A stretch of 64,000 nucleotides of DNA from Flavobacterium cerinum (GCF_024496085.1 NZ_CP101751.1:310001-374000), one strand, 5' to 3'; shown: positions 50,102 to 60,398, counted from the first letter of the stretch. A program made the numbers and translations. The notes: generated by a model not told the origin, from the letters alone.

Positions 50102-53100
50102 TTAGTTCAAACGGAAATTCAGCTGCAATTTTTCCAGTTCCTGCAATAGTTCATTTGAAATATTTATTTTCAGTTTTCGACTTGGCATAGTTAATTTCGT
50201 CACTACCCGTATCTCTTCTTTTTCTTCCGGAATTTCTATTTCTACATCCTCAACCGCTTCATCTGTAGTATTTTCGTCTTCATTTACCGGCGCAACCTCA
50301 ACGGTGCGTTTAATTTTTTCCAGTTCCATCACTTCAAAAGTCACACTATGATCTCCTCTATTCATCTGGAACACTTCATTTAAAGCTGCAATCATATTTT
50401 GTTGCAACTCATTAATATTCATTTGAATAATCAATTTTTTCGCAAATGAAGGAAGTACATCCTGTAATGGTTTCACATCTAAAAACTGGATTCTCGGCTC
50501 TGTACGCTTTCCTTCTTTATTAACCCAACCTTCTTTTATATTTACTTTAAAGTACATAAAATAATTGGCTACCAGAAAATGACGGTATTTCAGATAATCT
50601 TCTCTAAACATCGAAAAGCGGTAACTTTCATCATAACCTTCAAGGTTAAAACTGGCGAATCCCATTCCGTTTTTGGCCACCCTGTGTTCTACTCCGGTAA
50701 CAATACCTCCGAAACTAAGGTTTTTCCCGACGTGTAATTCCATATTTTTAAGAGCATCCAGATCCGAATTACAGAAATATTTCATTTCAAATTTATAATC
50801 ATCCAGCGGATGTCCGGAAATATAAATCCCGACCACTTCTTTTTCTTTAGCCAACTTTTCCATTGTACTCCATTCTTCGCAAGGAGGTACAACCGGCTCC
50901 GGAATTTGCACATCACTGGATTCTCCGAAAAGACTAACCTGAGATGAATTTTCATTTTCCTGGAATTTTGAGCCATAGCGTATTGCTTTTTCAAGGAAGG
51001 TCAGATTGTCCCCATCCGTATGAAAATACTGTGCCCGATGTGTACTGGCAAAACAATCAAATCCTCCGGCCAATGCTAAATTTTCAAATGCTTTTTTATT
51101 TGCCGCCCGTAAATCGATTCGCTTCGACAAATCAAATATTGATCTGTATTTTCCGTCCTTTCGATTTTCAACTATTGTATTTACAGCACCACCACCAACA
51201 CCTTTGATCGCTCCCATTCCGAATCGGACTGCATAATTTTCATTTACCGTAAATTTATAATACGATTCGTTCACATCCGGTCCAAGTACTTCAAGTCCCA
51301 TCCGCTTACATTCTTCCATAAAGAAGGATACCTGTTTAATATCATTCATATTATTCGACAGTACCGCTGCCATATATTCAGCCGGATAATGCGCCTTTAA
51401 AAAAGCCGTCTGGTAGGCAATCCAGGCATAACAAGTCGAGTGGGATTTATTAAATGCATAACTCGCAAACGCTTCCCAGTCTTTCCATATTTTATCCAGT
51501 TTTACCGCATCATGCCCTTTGGCTACTGCCTGATCGATAAACTTGGATTTCATTTTATCCAGTACTTCTTTCTGTTTTTTACCCATCGCTTTACGCAATA
51601 CGTCGGCATCCCCTTTTGAGAAATCGGCAAGTTTTTGCGACAGCAACATTACCTGTTCCTGATATACCGTAATTCCGTAGGTTTCTCCCAAATATTCTTC
51701 GCAGGCATCCAAATCGTATACAATCGGTTCATCTCCGTTTTTTCGGCGAATAAAGGAAGGAATATATTCTAACGGTCCCGGACGATACAAGGCGTTCATC
51801 GCAATAAGATCGGCAAAAACAGTCGGTTTCAGCTCTTTCATGTATTTCTGCATCCCGGGTGACTCGTATTGGAAAATCCCGACGGTTTCACCTCTTTGGA
51901 ACAGTTCGTATGTTTCCACATCATCAATCGGAAAGTTTTCAGGATCCAGTTCGATACCGGTTCTGTACTTCACCAATTTCACGGTGTCTTTAATCAATGT
52001 AAGGGTCTTCAGACCCAGGAAGTCCATTTTCAGCAATCCGGCACTTTCCGCTACAGAGTTATCAAACTGCGTAACATATAAATCCGAATCTTTCGCCGTA
52101 GTAACCGGAACGAAATTAGTGATATCATCCGGTGTAATGATTACCCCACAGGCATGGATTCCTGTATTTCGTAACGATCCTTCCAATGTTTTCGCTTGCT
52201 GAATTGTTTCACCGGCCAGATCTTCTTCTCTTGCAATTGCAATTAATTCTTTAACCCGATCAAATTCTTCCGATGATTTCAGGGCTTTTTTCACCAGGTC
52301 TTCATCTTCCGAAAGGAAACGCGCCAAATTCCATTTGGACGGCATCATTCCCGGGATCAGTTTTGCAATCCTGTCGGCTTCAAACAACGGCAAATCCAAT
52401 ACCCTCGCCGTATCCCTGATCGCCGATTTGGTTGCCATTTTACCATAGGTAATAATCTGCGCAACCTGATTGGCACCATATTTATTGATTACATAGTCCA
52501 TTACACGTCCACGGCCTTCGTCATCGAAATCGATATCGATATCGGGCATGGATACACGATCCGGATTCAGGAAACGCTCAAAAAGCAAGTCGTATTTAAT
52601 CGGGTCAATATTGGTAATTCCAAGACAATATGCTACCGCAGATCCGGCAGCCGATCCCCGTCCCGGTCCGACCGATACATCGAGATTTCGGGCTTCGGCA
52701 ATAAAATCCTGAACAATCAAAAAGTATCCCGGATATCCGGTTTTTTCAATCGTTAATAATTCAAAATCCAGACGTTCGCGAATAGCATCCGTGATTTCCT
52801 CATATCTTTTTGCCGCTCCAACATAGGTCAAGTGGCGTAGGAATTTATTCTCCCCTCGTTTTCCGCCATCTTCTTCATCTTCGGCAACCTGAAATTCTTC
52901 CGGAATATCAAATTTCGGAAGTAGTACATCCCGATACAGGGAATACGGTTCAATTTTATCGACAATCTCCTGAATATTGATAATCGCTTCAGGCAAATCG
53001 GTAAAAAGCTTTTTCATCTCTTCACCTGATTTGAAATAGTATTCCTGATTCGGTAATCCGTAGCGGTATCCGCGTCCTCTACCTATCGGTGTCGCTTGTT

Positions 53101-54604
53101 TTTCCCCATCTTTTACACACAGTAAAATATCATGCGCATTGGCATCTTCTTTAGCTGCATAATAGGTATTATTGGTTGCTACAAGCTTAATATTATGTTT
53201 TTTAGAGAAGGCAATCAATGTTTGGTTTACCCGATTTTCATCTTCCTGATTGTGGCGCATGACCTCAATATATAAATCATCGCCAAACCGTTCTTTCCAC
53301 CAAATCAAAGCTTCTTCTGCCTGATTTTCTCCGATATTTAAAATCTTACTCGGCACTTCTCCGTAAAGGTTACCGGTTAAAACAATGATATCTTCTTTGT
53401 ATTTTTCGACTATGGCTTTGTCAATTCTGGGTACGTAATAAAATCCGTCGGTATAGGCAATCGAAGACATTTTAGCCAGATTGTGATACCCTTTTTTATT
53501 TTTAGCCAGTAGGACTACCTGATAACCGTTGTCTTTTTTGGTTTTGTCTTTGTGGTTTTCACAAATATTGAATTCACAGCCTACAATTGGCTTCACTTCA
53601 ACTTCAGTTGGCTCTTCTCCTTTTTCCTCGGCTTCTTTATTTTTAGCTGCCGCTGTTTTATTATGGTTTAATACCGCGCTTACAAACTGAAACGCTCCCA
53701 TCATATTTCCGGTATCGGTCATTGCCACAGCCGGCATTTTAAATTTTACCGCTTCTTTTACCAGATCGTTAATTCCGATGGTAGACTGTAAAACCGAAAA
53801 TTGTGTATGATTATGTAAATGTGCAAAAGCAGCATCTTTTAATTCTTTTTTATCCTCTTCCGATACGGTTTGCCGGTTTACAACTTCTTCTTGTTGTAAT
53901 CGTTTACGAATAGCATCCGAAGCCGCTTTCAGATTGATATGTTGCAATCCGATCAGCTGAATTTCTCTCGGGTGATTCTGACGGAAATTTAAAAAGTAGT
54001 CGGCTTCAACATCCAGTTCCTCTTTTGTAAATATTTCCCTTTTTATTAATTCCAGGAAACAGCGTGTGGTTGCTTCAACGTCGGCCGTTGCATTGTGTGC
54101 TTCCGCAAACGGTTCACCGAAAAGATATTGGTGTAATTCTGTAAGCGTAGGCAATTTATATCGTCCTCCTCTACCACCCGGAAGTTTAAGCAATTCAGCC
54201 GTTACTTCGGTACAAGTATCCAGAATCGGCATTTGAGCCATTGTACTTCCTATATTCATCCTATGGAATTCACATCCCATGATATTGACGTCGAAACCGA
54301 TATTCTGACCGACAATAAATTTAGCTTTAGAAAGTGCTATATTAAATTTTTCGAGTACTTCCATCAATCCGATACCCTGCTCCATTGCAAGTTCGGTTGA
54401 AATCCCGTGAATCCGTTCGGCATCATACGGAATATTGAATCCTTCCGGTTTTACCAGATAGTCCTGATGTTCAACCAGGTTTCCCATTTCGTCGTGCAAC
54501 TGCCAGGCAATCTGAATACATCGAGGCCAGTTATCGGTATCGGTAATGGGTGCTGACCAGCTTCGTGGCAAACCTGTTGTTTCCGTATCAAATATCAAGT
54601 ACAT
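50102..54604 (-). CDS. dnaE: DNA polymerase III alpha subunit with N-terminal DnaQ-like exonuclease
   Basis: 1500 residues. Residues about 1-200 are a DEDD exonuclease (MYLIFDTETTGLP, NIGFDVNIMGCEF, HNATADVEATTRCFLEL), the epsilon-like proofreader. The PHP domain follows (AHLHNHTQFSVLQS, residues about 265-). The polymerase core has GPGRGSAAGSAVAYCLGIT and PDIDIDFDDEGRG, which carry catalytic Asp residues, and MNALYRPGPLEYIPSFI. C-terminal parts are the beta-binding and OB regions with low-complexity acidic sequence near the end (NEDENTTDEAVEDVEIEIPEEKEE). It is the replicative polymerase. The exonuclease fusion is usual in this phylum. Confidence 0.97.
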   Translation of the reverse strand: MYLIFDTETTGLPRSWSAPITDTDNWPRCIQIAWQLHDEMGNLVEHQDYLVKPEGFNIPYDAERIHGISTELAMEQGIGLMEVLEKFNIALSKAKFIVGQNIGFDVNIMGCEFHRMNIGSTMAQMPILDTCTEVTAELLKLPGGRGGRYKLPTLTELHQYLFGEPFAEAHNATADVEATTRCFLELIKREIFTKEELDVEADYFLNFRQNHPREIQLIGLQHINLKAASDAIRKRLQQEEVVNRQTVSEEDKKELKDAAFAHLHNHTQFSVLQSTIGINDLVKEAVKFKMPAVAMTDTGNMMGAFQFVSAVLNHNKTAAAKNKEAEEKGEEPTEVEVKPIVGCEFNICENHKDKTKKDNGYQVVLLAKNKKGYHNLAKMSSIAYTDGFYYVPRIDKAIVEKYKEDIIVLTGNLYGEVPSKILNIGENQAEEALIWWKERFGDDLYIEVMRHNQEDENRVNQTLIAFSKKHNIKLVATNNTYYAAKEDANAHDILLCVKDGEKQATPIGRGRGYRYGLPNQEYYFKSGEEMKKLFTDLPEAIINIQEIVDKIEPYSLYRDVLLPKFDIPEEFQVAEDEEDGGKRGENKFLRHLTYVGAAKRYEEITDAIRERLDFELLTIEKTGYPGYFLIVQDFIAEARNLDVSVGPGRGSAAGSAVAYCLGITNIDPIKYDLLFERFLNPDRVSMPDIDIDFDDEGRGRVMDYVINKYGANQVAQIITYGKMATKSAIRDTARVLDLPLFEADRIAKLIPGMMPSKWNLARFLSEDEDLVKKALKSSEEFDRVKELIAIAREEDLAGETIQQAKTLEGSLRNTGIHACGVIITPDDITNFVPVTTAKDSDLYVTQFDNSVAESAGLLKMDFLGLKTLTLIKDTVKLVKYRTGIELDPENFPIDDVETYELFQRGETVGIFQYESPGMQKYMKELKPTVFADLIAMNALYRPGPLEYIPSFIRRKNGDEPIVYDLDACEEYLGETYGITVYQEQVMLLSQKLADFSKGDADVLRKAMGKKQKEVLDKMKSKFIDQAVAKGHDAVKLDKIWKDWEAFASYAFNKSHSTCYAWIAYQTAFLKAHYPAEYMAAVLSNNMNDIKQVSFFMEECKRMGLEVLGPDVNESYYKFTVNENYAVRFGMGAIKGVGGGAVNTIVENRKDGKYRSIFDLSKRIDLRAANKKAFENLALAGGFDCFASTHRAQYFHTDGDNLTFLEKAIRYGSKFQENENSSQVSLFGESSDVQIPEPVVPPCEEWSTMEKLAKEKEVVGIYISGHPLDDYKFEMKYFCNSDLDALKNMELHVGKNLSFGGIVTGVEHRVAKNGMGFASFNLEGYDESYRFSMFREDYLKYRHFLVANYFMYFKVNIKEGWVNKEGKRTEPRIQFLDVKPLQDVLPSFAKKLIIQMNINELQQNMIAALNEVFQMNRGDHSVTFEVMELEKIKRTVEVAPVNEDENTTDEAVEDVEIEIPEEKEEIRVVTKLTMPSRKLKINISNELLQELEKLQLNFRLN

Positions 54605-54655
54605 AGCTAAAAATCAGAATTTTAAAATCTGTAGTATTTCAAAAAAAGTAATTTT

Positions 54656-54663
54656 CAAATGTA
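54656..54663 (-). promoter_or_regulatory. -7 promoter box (TACATTTG) of dnaE
   Basis: Plus-strand CAAATGTA matches TAnnTTTG on the minus strand, 51 nt before the dnaE ATG. Confidence 0.5.
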
Positions 54664-54708
54664 CTGCTTTTTAAAGAAAGAATATAGCAGAAGTTGTTAA
54701 CAGCACTG

Positions 54709-56292
54709 CTAACTTCCCCATACCCTGTTTTTAAAAAGATCGAACGTTTGTTTCAGGTGTCGGTTTAGTAATAATAAGATTACTAAAAACAATAATGCAT
54801 ATCCCATCACGGTAAAAATCTCCATATTCGAAAGCAATACTGCCTGTTTTGAAACCGTATTAATCAGTTGCTGAACCGACAACCGATAAGCATCATCCGT
54901 TGTATATCCTTTACTAACAAAACTTTGCGTCACTTTTACCAATCGCTCATTTGTTTCCGGACTTTCGGACAACACAAACTGGCGAAGCTTTGTAAAATGT
55001 ATTTTTTGAAGCATGACCTGCGCATTCTGCATCAGACAAAAGCCGATTGTACTCCCCCAAAAACGGCCTGTTACACCAATTGTCCCGGAAAAAGGCGCGT
55101 ATTGAACCGGAACAGAAGACACTGTAAACAACACCAGCGGAACAAATAATACACCCACTGCCACGCCTTGTAATATATACGGAATCACAATATCCGACAA
55201 GGCTACATCCGGCACAAAAAGAAACGTAAACCAAAAATGATACACTGCAAAAATTAAAAAACCGATACTAAAAATAAGTCGTGTCGCCACACCTTTTGCC
55301 AGAAAAATCCCGGCCAGTATCATTCCGATTACATTTCCGATTACATTTAAATACTGTACCTGCGCCACCCGGGAAGGTTCCCAATTCCAGATTGCAAACA
55401 TTGTACTATGACACATGTTTAGCGTTGCTCTCGAAATATAAAAAATCACAAAAAGAAAAAAGCCGGTTCTAAGATTTGCATAACGAAATACAGCCATATC
55501 AAAGCAAGGTCTTTTTACCAATTGCTGACGTACGATAAACAATCCGCCTGTAATTAAGGCTATTATTAACGCCATGATAATCTGCGGTGAATCCAACCAA
55601 TATTTTCGTTCGCCGTAAATAAAGAAAAATGAGCCGCACAAAATAGCTGTCAGCACTAAAATATAACTCGCCCAATCGACCTGATACAACGGAATTTTTT
55701 TATGAAACCGATTATTGTTAAACGTCAGCATTACCAAAGCCACACATAACACCTGAAACAATGCCGATCCGTACGCCATATAAGTCCAGTCGTAATTTTC
55801 AAGCAACCAAACCGCTATATTCATTATAAAAGGAGAAGCCAACAACAAGGCTCCGTAATTACAACTAAAACCAATGATCACTGCATTTTTAGATTTAAAT
55901 CGAGTGATCAACAATTGACGTAGAGGAATCCAGGGTAAAGCCATCAATATTCCTTCGGCCATTCGCAGCATAATAAAAACCGAATAATTATCTGTATAAG
56001 CCGACAATATAAACGTGATCGCCGCCAGACTATAAATGACAATAAAATACTTTTTCGTTGGGAAGAATTTAAACAATCGGCTTTCGATCATAATTGTAGC
56101 CAAAAAAGTCCCGTATGTCACACATAGCGAAAACTGCAAATCCTCAACATCAACATCGAGAAAACTAGCCGAGTATGTTACATTAGAAGTATAAACGCCC
56201 AACAGTACCATCGAATGCAGCATACAAAAAATAAGGATCAGAATAATTGCCCAGTTCGGAACCCAGGGTTTAAAAACACTATTTTGTGCCAT
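54709..56292 (-). CDS. MFS drug transporter, DHA2 (EmrB-like) family
   Basis: The start is set at ATG 56292; the GTG at 56295 would overlap the stop of the HlyD gene. 527 residues with about 14 transmembrane segments, as in EmrB/QacA. Typical helices include WAIILILIFCMLHSMVLLGVY, VLCVALVMLTFN, FFLFVIFYISRATL and VMGYALLFLVILLLLNRHL. The usual family motifs are diverged, so the substrate is unknown. It acts as the inner-membrane pump with the HlyD-like adaptor and TolC-like outer membrane channel encoded just upstream; the gene order TolC-HlyD-MFS implies a complete tripartite exporter. Confidence 0.9.
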   Translation of the reverse strand: MAQNSVFKPWVPNWAIILILIFCMLHSMVLLGVYTSNVTYSASFLDVDVEDLQFSLCVTYGTFLATIMIESRLFKFFPTKKYFIVIYSLAAITFILSAYTDNYSVFIMLRMAEGILMALPWIPLRQLLITRFKSKNAVIIGFSCNYGALLLASPFIMNIAVWLLENYDWTYMAYGSALFQVLCVALVMLTFNNNRFHKKIPLYQVDWASYILVLTAILCGSFFFIYGERKYWLDSPQIIMALIIALITGGLFIVRQQLVKRPCFDMAVFRYANLRTGFFLFVIFYISRATLNMCHSTMFAIWNWEPSRVAQVQYLNVIGNVIGMILAGIFLAKGVATRLIFSIGFLIFAVYHFWFTFLFVPDVALSDIVIPYILQGVAVGVLFVPLVLFTVSSVPVQYAPFSGTIGVTGRFWGSTIGFCLMQNAQVMLQKIHFTKLRQFVLSESPETNERLVKVTQSFVSKGYTTDDAYRLSVQQLINTVSKQAVLLSNMEIFTVMGYALLFLVILLLLNRHLKQTFDLFKNRVWGS

Positions 56293-56294
56293 CA

Positions 56295-57344
56295 CTATCG
56301 GTGTTCCGCGATCACAATCACATTCATCCCCGCTCGTAAAAACCGGGTTTGCTCGTCATTTTCCATCAGTCGGATGCGAACCGGAATCCGTTGTTCGATT
56401 TTTACAAAGTTACCGGTGGCATTATCCGGCGGTAACAACGAAAATCGTGCGCCACTAGCCGGTGATAGCGATTCTACCACACCGCGAAAGACACGCCCTT
56501 TTACAGCATCCGCTTTTAATTCCACTTCCTGACCAATTTCCAGGTATTGCACCTGAGTTTCTTTAAAATTTGCCGTTACCCATTTCTCCTTACTCACAAT
56601 CGACACCAATGTCTGACCTTCCTTTACCATCTGACCCGGCTGTATTGTTTTTTTTCCGACCCAACCATCATATGGCGCTGTAATTACAGTATACGACAAG
56701 AAAAGAGAAGCATTGTCCGCCAACGCTTTATTCGACTCCACAACCGCCGTTGCCGTTGGAATTTTCGAATTGGCTTCCGCCGTACTCAACGCTGTTGTAC
56801 GAATCATTTTTCTTATTTCATCATAACGCGCCTTAGCGGTTTCGTAAGCCGCTTTCACTTGTTCCAATTGCTGTTCAGTAGCCGCTTCTTCCTGCAACAA
56901 AGCCTTATAACGCTGATAATCCTGACCCGTTTTCCAGACTTCCGTTTTGGCGGCTGCCAATTGCGATTCCTGTACTGAAGCCGTATTAGACACCGTCGCT
57001 ACATTTTTTTCCAGTACGTTTATATTTTGCTGAGCATTCGTAACATCAGCCAATGCCCGGTTTAAATGCGATTTATATTCCCTGTTATCAATTACAACCA
57101 GCGTATCTCCTTTATGAACCAACTGATTTTCTTCGTAACGAACTTCTTGCACAAAGCCCGTAATCCGCGCCATTACCGGAGTAACATACTGATCGACTTG
57201 TGCGTCATTGGTTTCTTCATGGTTGTTATAAAAAATCAGAAACCAGATTCCGATTACGATTCCGCTAAAAACGATAATACTTGCGATAACGGTAATCAAT
57301 GTATGAAAAGAACGATGTGCCTTTGGCCCCTTTTGTGTCCCCAT
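56295..57344 (-). CDS. HlyD/EmrA-type membrane fusion protein
   Basis: 349 residues. An N-terminal transmembrane helix (FHTLITVIASIIVFSGIVIGIWFLIFY) precedes the periplasmic part. The biotinyl-lipoyl halves are TNDAQVDQYVTPVMARITGFVQEV and YTVITAPYDGWVGKKTIQPGQMVKEGQTL, with a long coiled coil between them (about residues 100-200). The beta-barrel part follows (WVTANFKETQVQYLEIGQEVELK). It links the MFS pump to the TolC channel. It overlaps neither neighbour, but the MFS start follows its stop within 2 nt. Confidence 0.93.
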   Translation of the reverse strand: MGTQKGPKAHRSFHTLITVIASIIVFSGIVIGIWFLIFYNNHEETNDAQVDQYVTPVMARITGFVQEVRYEENQLVHKGDTLVVIDNREYKSHLNRALADVTNAQQNINVLEKNVATVSNTASVQESQLAAAKTEVWKTGQDYQRYKALLQEEAATEQQLEQVKAAYETAKARYDEIRKMIRTTALSTAEANSKIPTATAVVESNKALADNASLFLSYTVITAPYDGWVGKKTIQPGQMVKEGQTLVSIVSKEKWVTANFKETQVQYLEIGQEVELKADAVKGRVFRGVVESLSPASGARFSLLPPDNATGNFVKIEQRIPVRIRLMENDEQTRFLRAGMNVIVIAEHR

Positions 57345-57382
57345 CTTGTAAAACTGTATTAAGAATATTGAATTTGGAATAA

Positions 57383-58741
57383 TCAGTGTAGCATGTCTGC
57401 TGTATGCAGTAATTCGTAGTATTTCATTACCGCATCAATTTTTGTGGCCGTATTTTTAAATCGGGCTTCCAGTAAAGCATTGTCGGCATCAATCATTTCG
57501 GTAATTAACACCAATTGGTTCAGGTATTTTAATTTAACTATACGGTAATTTTCAGTCGCCAGAGCCAATGCTTTATCCGTAACCGGAATACGCGCCCTCG
57601 TTTCCTGATAGTGTGTATAATCTGCAAAAATCGCATCCTCGACGGCATCTTTTATGATTCCGGCCTCCATTTTTTGCTTTTCCAATTGCTGATCGGCTAA
57701 TCTGGATTTTGTTTTGTTTTTATGCAGATTCGACAGATTAAAAGTAGCTTCTACACCAACCTGTCCCAACGAATAGAGATACGGATCCGGCGGAAAAAAC
57801 ATATAATTCGGATATTTAAAGCTGTAGTTTCCGAAAAGGCTAATCACCGGAAAATAATTTGCCCGTACCCTTTTCTTTTCCAGCATACCGATTTCTACTT
57901 CTTTACCTGCCATTTTCATCTCTTCATTATTCATCGCCTCTTTTAAGAAAAATTCATACGTTTCTCCTTTGTGCAATGCAGAAAGTAATTGTGTAGTATC
58001 CAATTCTATTTGCTGCTCTTCTCTAAGCTGCAATATAGTTTTCAGATCATGTAGTGCAATTGCGATATTCTTTTGGTTGGTCAGCGAATCCAATTCCCGA
58101 TCTGACAGTTGCAACTCCGCACTTAACACTTCATTCTTAGTTACCGTACCATGTTTTTTAAATGACTGAACCTCTTTAAGTCGTTCTTTTTCTTCCTTTA
58201 TACTTTCCGACAGAATGCCCTGAAGTTCCATCATTTTATAAATATTCAGAAAGGAAGCAACCACTCTTAACTTCACATCATTAGCTGTTTTTTCAGCTTT
58301 TAATTCCGCTAATTCCGATTCTTTTTCCGCTATTTTTATGGTAGTACGAATTTTATTCCCGGCATATAACGGCATTCGGAATGAGGCCGAAACATCATAA
58401 ATTTCCGGAATCGTCTTAGTCACCTGCTTTCCCTGAAGAAAGCCACTTTGAAATTCCGTCAGATTCGTAATTCGGGAGTACAGCGAATGCAATTCCACAT
58501 CCGGTAATCGCAATTCTTTTTTTTCTTTTACGTTTTCCTTTGTGATATGCTTTTCAATAGCCGCTTTTTGAACAAACCGATTGTTCTCCGTTGCCGTTTG
58601 TAATGCATCATGCAAGTTTAACCGGGTAACTTGCTGGGCGTTTATTGTAGTCACCCCTGTAATGATCAGAATAGTCCCTAAAAGGCTACCTGAAATGCTC
58701 TTTTTTTTGTGGTCTGAAAAAACCAGCCTGTTGCGATGCAT
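57383..58741 (-). CDS. TolC family outer-membrane efflux protein
   Basis: 452 residues. The start at 58741 gives MHRNRLVFSDHKKKSISGSLLGTILIITGVTTINAQ, a long signal peptide. The mature protein is built of two OEP repeats of long helices (LQTATENNRFVQKAAIEKHITKENVKEKKELRLPDVEL; VEIGMLEKKRVRANYFPVISLFGNYSFKYPNYMF; KTKSRLADQQLEKQKMEAGIIKDAVEDAI) that form the channel and tunnel. It is the first gene of the efflux operon, 38 bp upstream of the HlyD gene. The exporter as a whole is probably for drugs or toxic metabolites. Confidence 0.92.
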   Translation of the reverse strand: MHRNRLVFSDHKKKSISGSLLGTILIITGVTTINAQQVTRLNLHDALQTATENNRFVQKAAIEKHITKENVKEKKELRLPDVELHSLYSRITNLTEFQSGFLQGKQVTKTIPEIYDVSASFRMPLYAGNKIRTTIKIAEKESELAELKAEKTANDVKLRVVASFLNIYKMMELQGILSESIKEEKERLKEVQSFKKHGTVTKNEVLSAELQLSDRELDSLTNQKNIAIALHDLKTILQLREEQQIELDTTQLLSALHKGETYEFFLKEAMNNEEMKMAGKEVEIGMLEKKRVRANYFPVISLFGNYSFKYPNYMFFPPDPYLYSLGQVGVEATFNLSNLHKNKTKSRLADQQLEKQKMEAGIIKDAVEDAIFADYTHYQETRARIPVTDKALALATENYRIVKLKYLNQLVLITEMIDADNALLEARFKNTATKIDAVMKYYELLHTADMLH

Positions 58742-58848
58742 AAGTCCATCAATAAATATGGAGCAAAGTTGGCTAGTTTCCGGCGAGTGTTAAAATCTTA
58801 AAAAGACAAATATTTATTCATTTCAGCCATTTGTATTATATAAAAAAA

Positions 58849-58864
58849 CCACCTAAAAAGGTGG
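58849..58864 (-). terminator. terminator of the DUF6252-like gene
   Basis: CCACCT / AGGTGG stem with a 4-nt loop, followed by a T-run on the minus strand (A-run at 58842-58848). Confidence 0.75.
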
Positions 58865-58888
58865 CTTATTTTATACGATTGTTTTGTA

Positions 58889-59572
58889 TTAATAAATTGG
58901 AATTTTATAGAATACTCCGTTTTGATACGATACAATACTATCATTATCATTTCTAGCATGGAATTTGAATTTTCCGGTAATTGTTCCGTTTTCAATTTTC
59001 TCAATAGTAATTTCACCATCGCTTCCCTGAACATTAACCACGCGGAATTTCGCCTGATTATCTCCACCAACAATTGTAACGATGTCACCCGGTACATATC
59101 CGTTTCCGCGTAAGCTAATCAAAGCATTCGTTACAACACCCGAAGTTGTTAAAACAGCTACCTGTAAACCCGTTCCGGAACCTCCCGTTGTAAAAGCAGC
59201 GGTACTGTTACCATATCCCGTTCCTCCGTTTAATAAAGCAATCTTACTTGCCGGTCCGTTAGTAACACCGGTTGTAAAAATATCTTCCACTCCGTTCATA
59301 GTCGAGATAAAACTTGCTCTGTTACTTTGATCTGTAGTTCCTAAAGAATAGGTACCATTTTGAAAAGAAGACGTTCTTAAAACCACTTGCTCATCAACAG
59401 TGATTCCCTCAATTGTAACCGATCCGTCAGCTCCGATAGAAGCATGAGCATCAGCAGCTCTCCATAAACCATAATTCTTTTCACCCTGAAGAGACGGATC
59501 ATTAAACTGTACGTTCTCCTCACAAGAAGTGAATGCTGCCATAAGAACTACAAGGGAAAGTATTTTTTTCAT
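58889..59572 (-). CDS. DUF6252-like lipoprotein with an inserted glycine-rich module
   Basis: 227 residues. A signal with lipobox (LVVLMAAFTSCEEN) is followed by the family-typical VQFNDPSLQGEKNYGLWRAADAHASI, VTIEGITVDEQVVLRTSSF and TYSLGT, and at the end ITGKFKFHARNDNDSIVSYQNGVFYKIPIY. Between about residues 104 and 184 there is a stretch that I do not expect in the family: LNGGTGYGNSTAAFTTGGSGTG and ISLRGNGYVPGDIVTIVGGDNQAKFRV, resembling GGxGYxxG repeats of phage tail and surface proteins. It may be an extracellular adhesive part, or my memory of the family may be incomplete. Single gene with its own terminator. Confidence 0.75.
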   Translation of the reverse strand: MKKILSLVVLMAAFTSCEENVQFNDPSLQGEKNYGLWRAADAHASIGADGSVTIEGITVDEQVVLRTSSFQNGTYSLGTTDQSNRASFISTMNGVEDIFTTGVTNGPASKIALLNGGTGYGNSTAAFTTGGSGTGLQVAVLTTSGVVTNALISLRGNGYVPGDIVTIVGGDNQAKFRVVNVQGSDGEITIEKIENGTITGKFKFHARNDNDSIVSYQNGVFYKIPIY

Positions 59573-59767
59573 TTTAAATTCAAATTAATATTTGGGTTCT
59601 TTTATTTCTACAAAAATAGTTTTTTATAGATAATAAGCTAATAAAATCATAAAAAATCACAAAAGTTCTCAACATATCTTGTTTTCAAAACGATAGTTAC
59701 CGTTTTTACCTCTAATCCGCTCAGAATATTTATATTATATTGTATTCGTTTGTATTTAAAAGTTTTA

Positions 59768-59775
59768 TATATTTG
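59768..59775 (+). promoter_or_regulatory. -7 promoter box (TATATTTG) of the rpsP operon
   Basis: TATATTTG matches TAnnTTTG and lies 49 nt before the rpsP ATG. A TTTG at 59749 is a possible -33 element at a short spacing. Confidence 0.6.
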
Positions 59776-59824
59776 CACCCTTAATTAACAGAGGTCGAGT
59801 ACCTCAAAATTTAATCACAAGATT

Positions 59825-60382
59825 ATGTCAGTAAAAATTAGATTACAAAGACATGGTAAAAAAGGGAAACCTTTTTACTGGATCGTTGCAGCTGATGCTC
59901 GCGCAAAAAGAGATGGTAAATTCTTAGAAAAAATCGGAACTTACAATCCAAACACTAACCCGGCTACTATCGACTTAAACCTTGACAGTGCTGTACAATG
60001 GTTACACAACGGTGCTCAGCCAACTGACACTGCAAGAGCTATCCTTTCTTACAAAGGTGCTTTATTAAAACACCACTTAGACGGAGGTGTTCGTAAAGGT
60101 GCTTTAACTCAAGAGCAAGCTGATGCTAAATTAGCTGCTTGGTTAGACGAAAAAGTATCTAAAGTTGACGCTAAAAAAGACGGTTTAATCAAAGCTCAGG
60201 CTGATGCTAAAGCTAAAGCGTTAAAAGCAGAGCAAGAAGTTAACGCTAAGCGTTTAGCTGCTGCTGAAGAAGCTGCTAAAGCTGCTGAGGCTGCTGCTAC
60301 TGAAGAAGCTGCATCTACAGAAGATGTTGCTGAAGAGGCTGCTCCTGCTGTTGAAGAAAACAACGAAGAAACTCAAGCTTAA
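59825..60382 (+). CDS. rpsP: 30S ribosomal protein S16 with long C-terminal extension
   Basis: 185 residues. The first 80 or so are normal S16 (VKIRLQRHGKKGKPFYWIVAADARAKRDGKFLEKIGTYNP). The rest is a charged helical extension: LTQEQADAKLAAWLDEKVSKVDAKK, then an Ala/Glu/Lys-rich stretch ending in EEAAPAVEENNEETQA. The extension is typical of Bacteroidota S16 and probably stays on the ribosome surface. Its codon use (GCT, GAA, AAA) differs from the neighbours, as expected for a highly expressed ribosomal gene. It is the first gene of an rpsP-rimM operon. Confidence 0.96.
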   Translation: MSVKIRLQRHGKKGKPFYWIVAADARAKRDGKFLEKIGTYNPNTNPATIDLNLDSAVQWLHNGAQPTDTARAILSYKGALLKHHLDGGVRKGALTQEQADAKLAAWLDEKVSKVDAKKDGLIKAQADAKAKALKAEQEVNAKRLAAAEEAAKAAEAAATEEAASTEDVAEEAAPAVEENNEETQA

Positions 60383-60398
60383 TTTATCCTGCGATTTC

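Noticed and set aside
50102..54604. The exonuclease-DnaE fusion as a novelty
   Set aside because: To my knowledge this architecture is common in the phylum.
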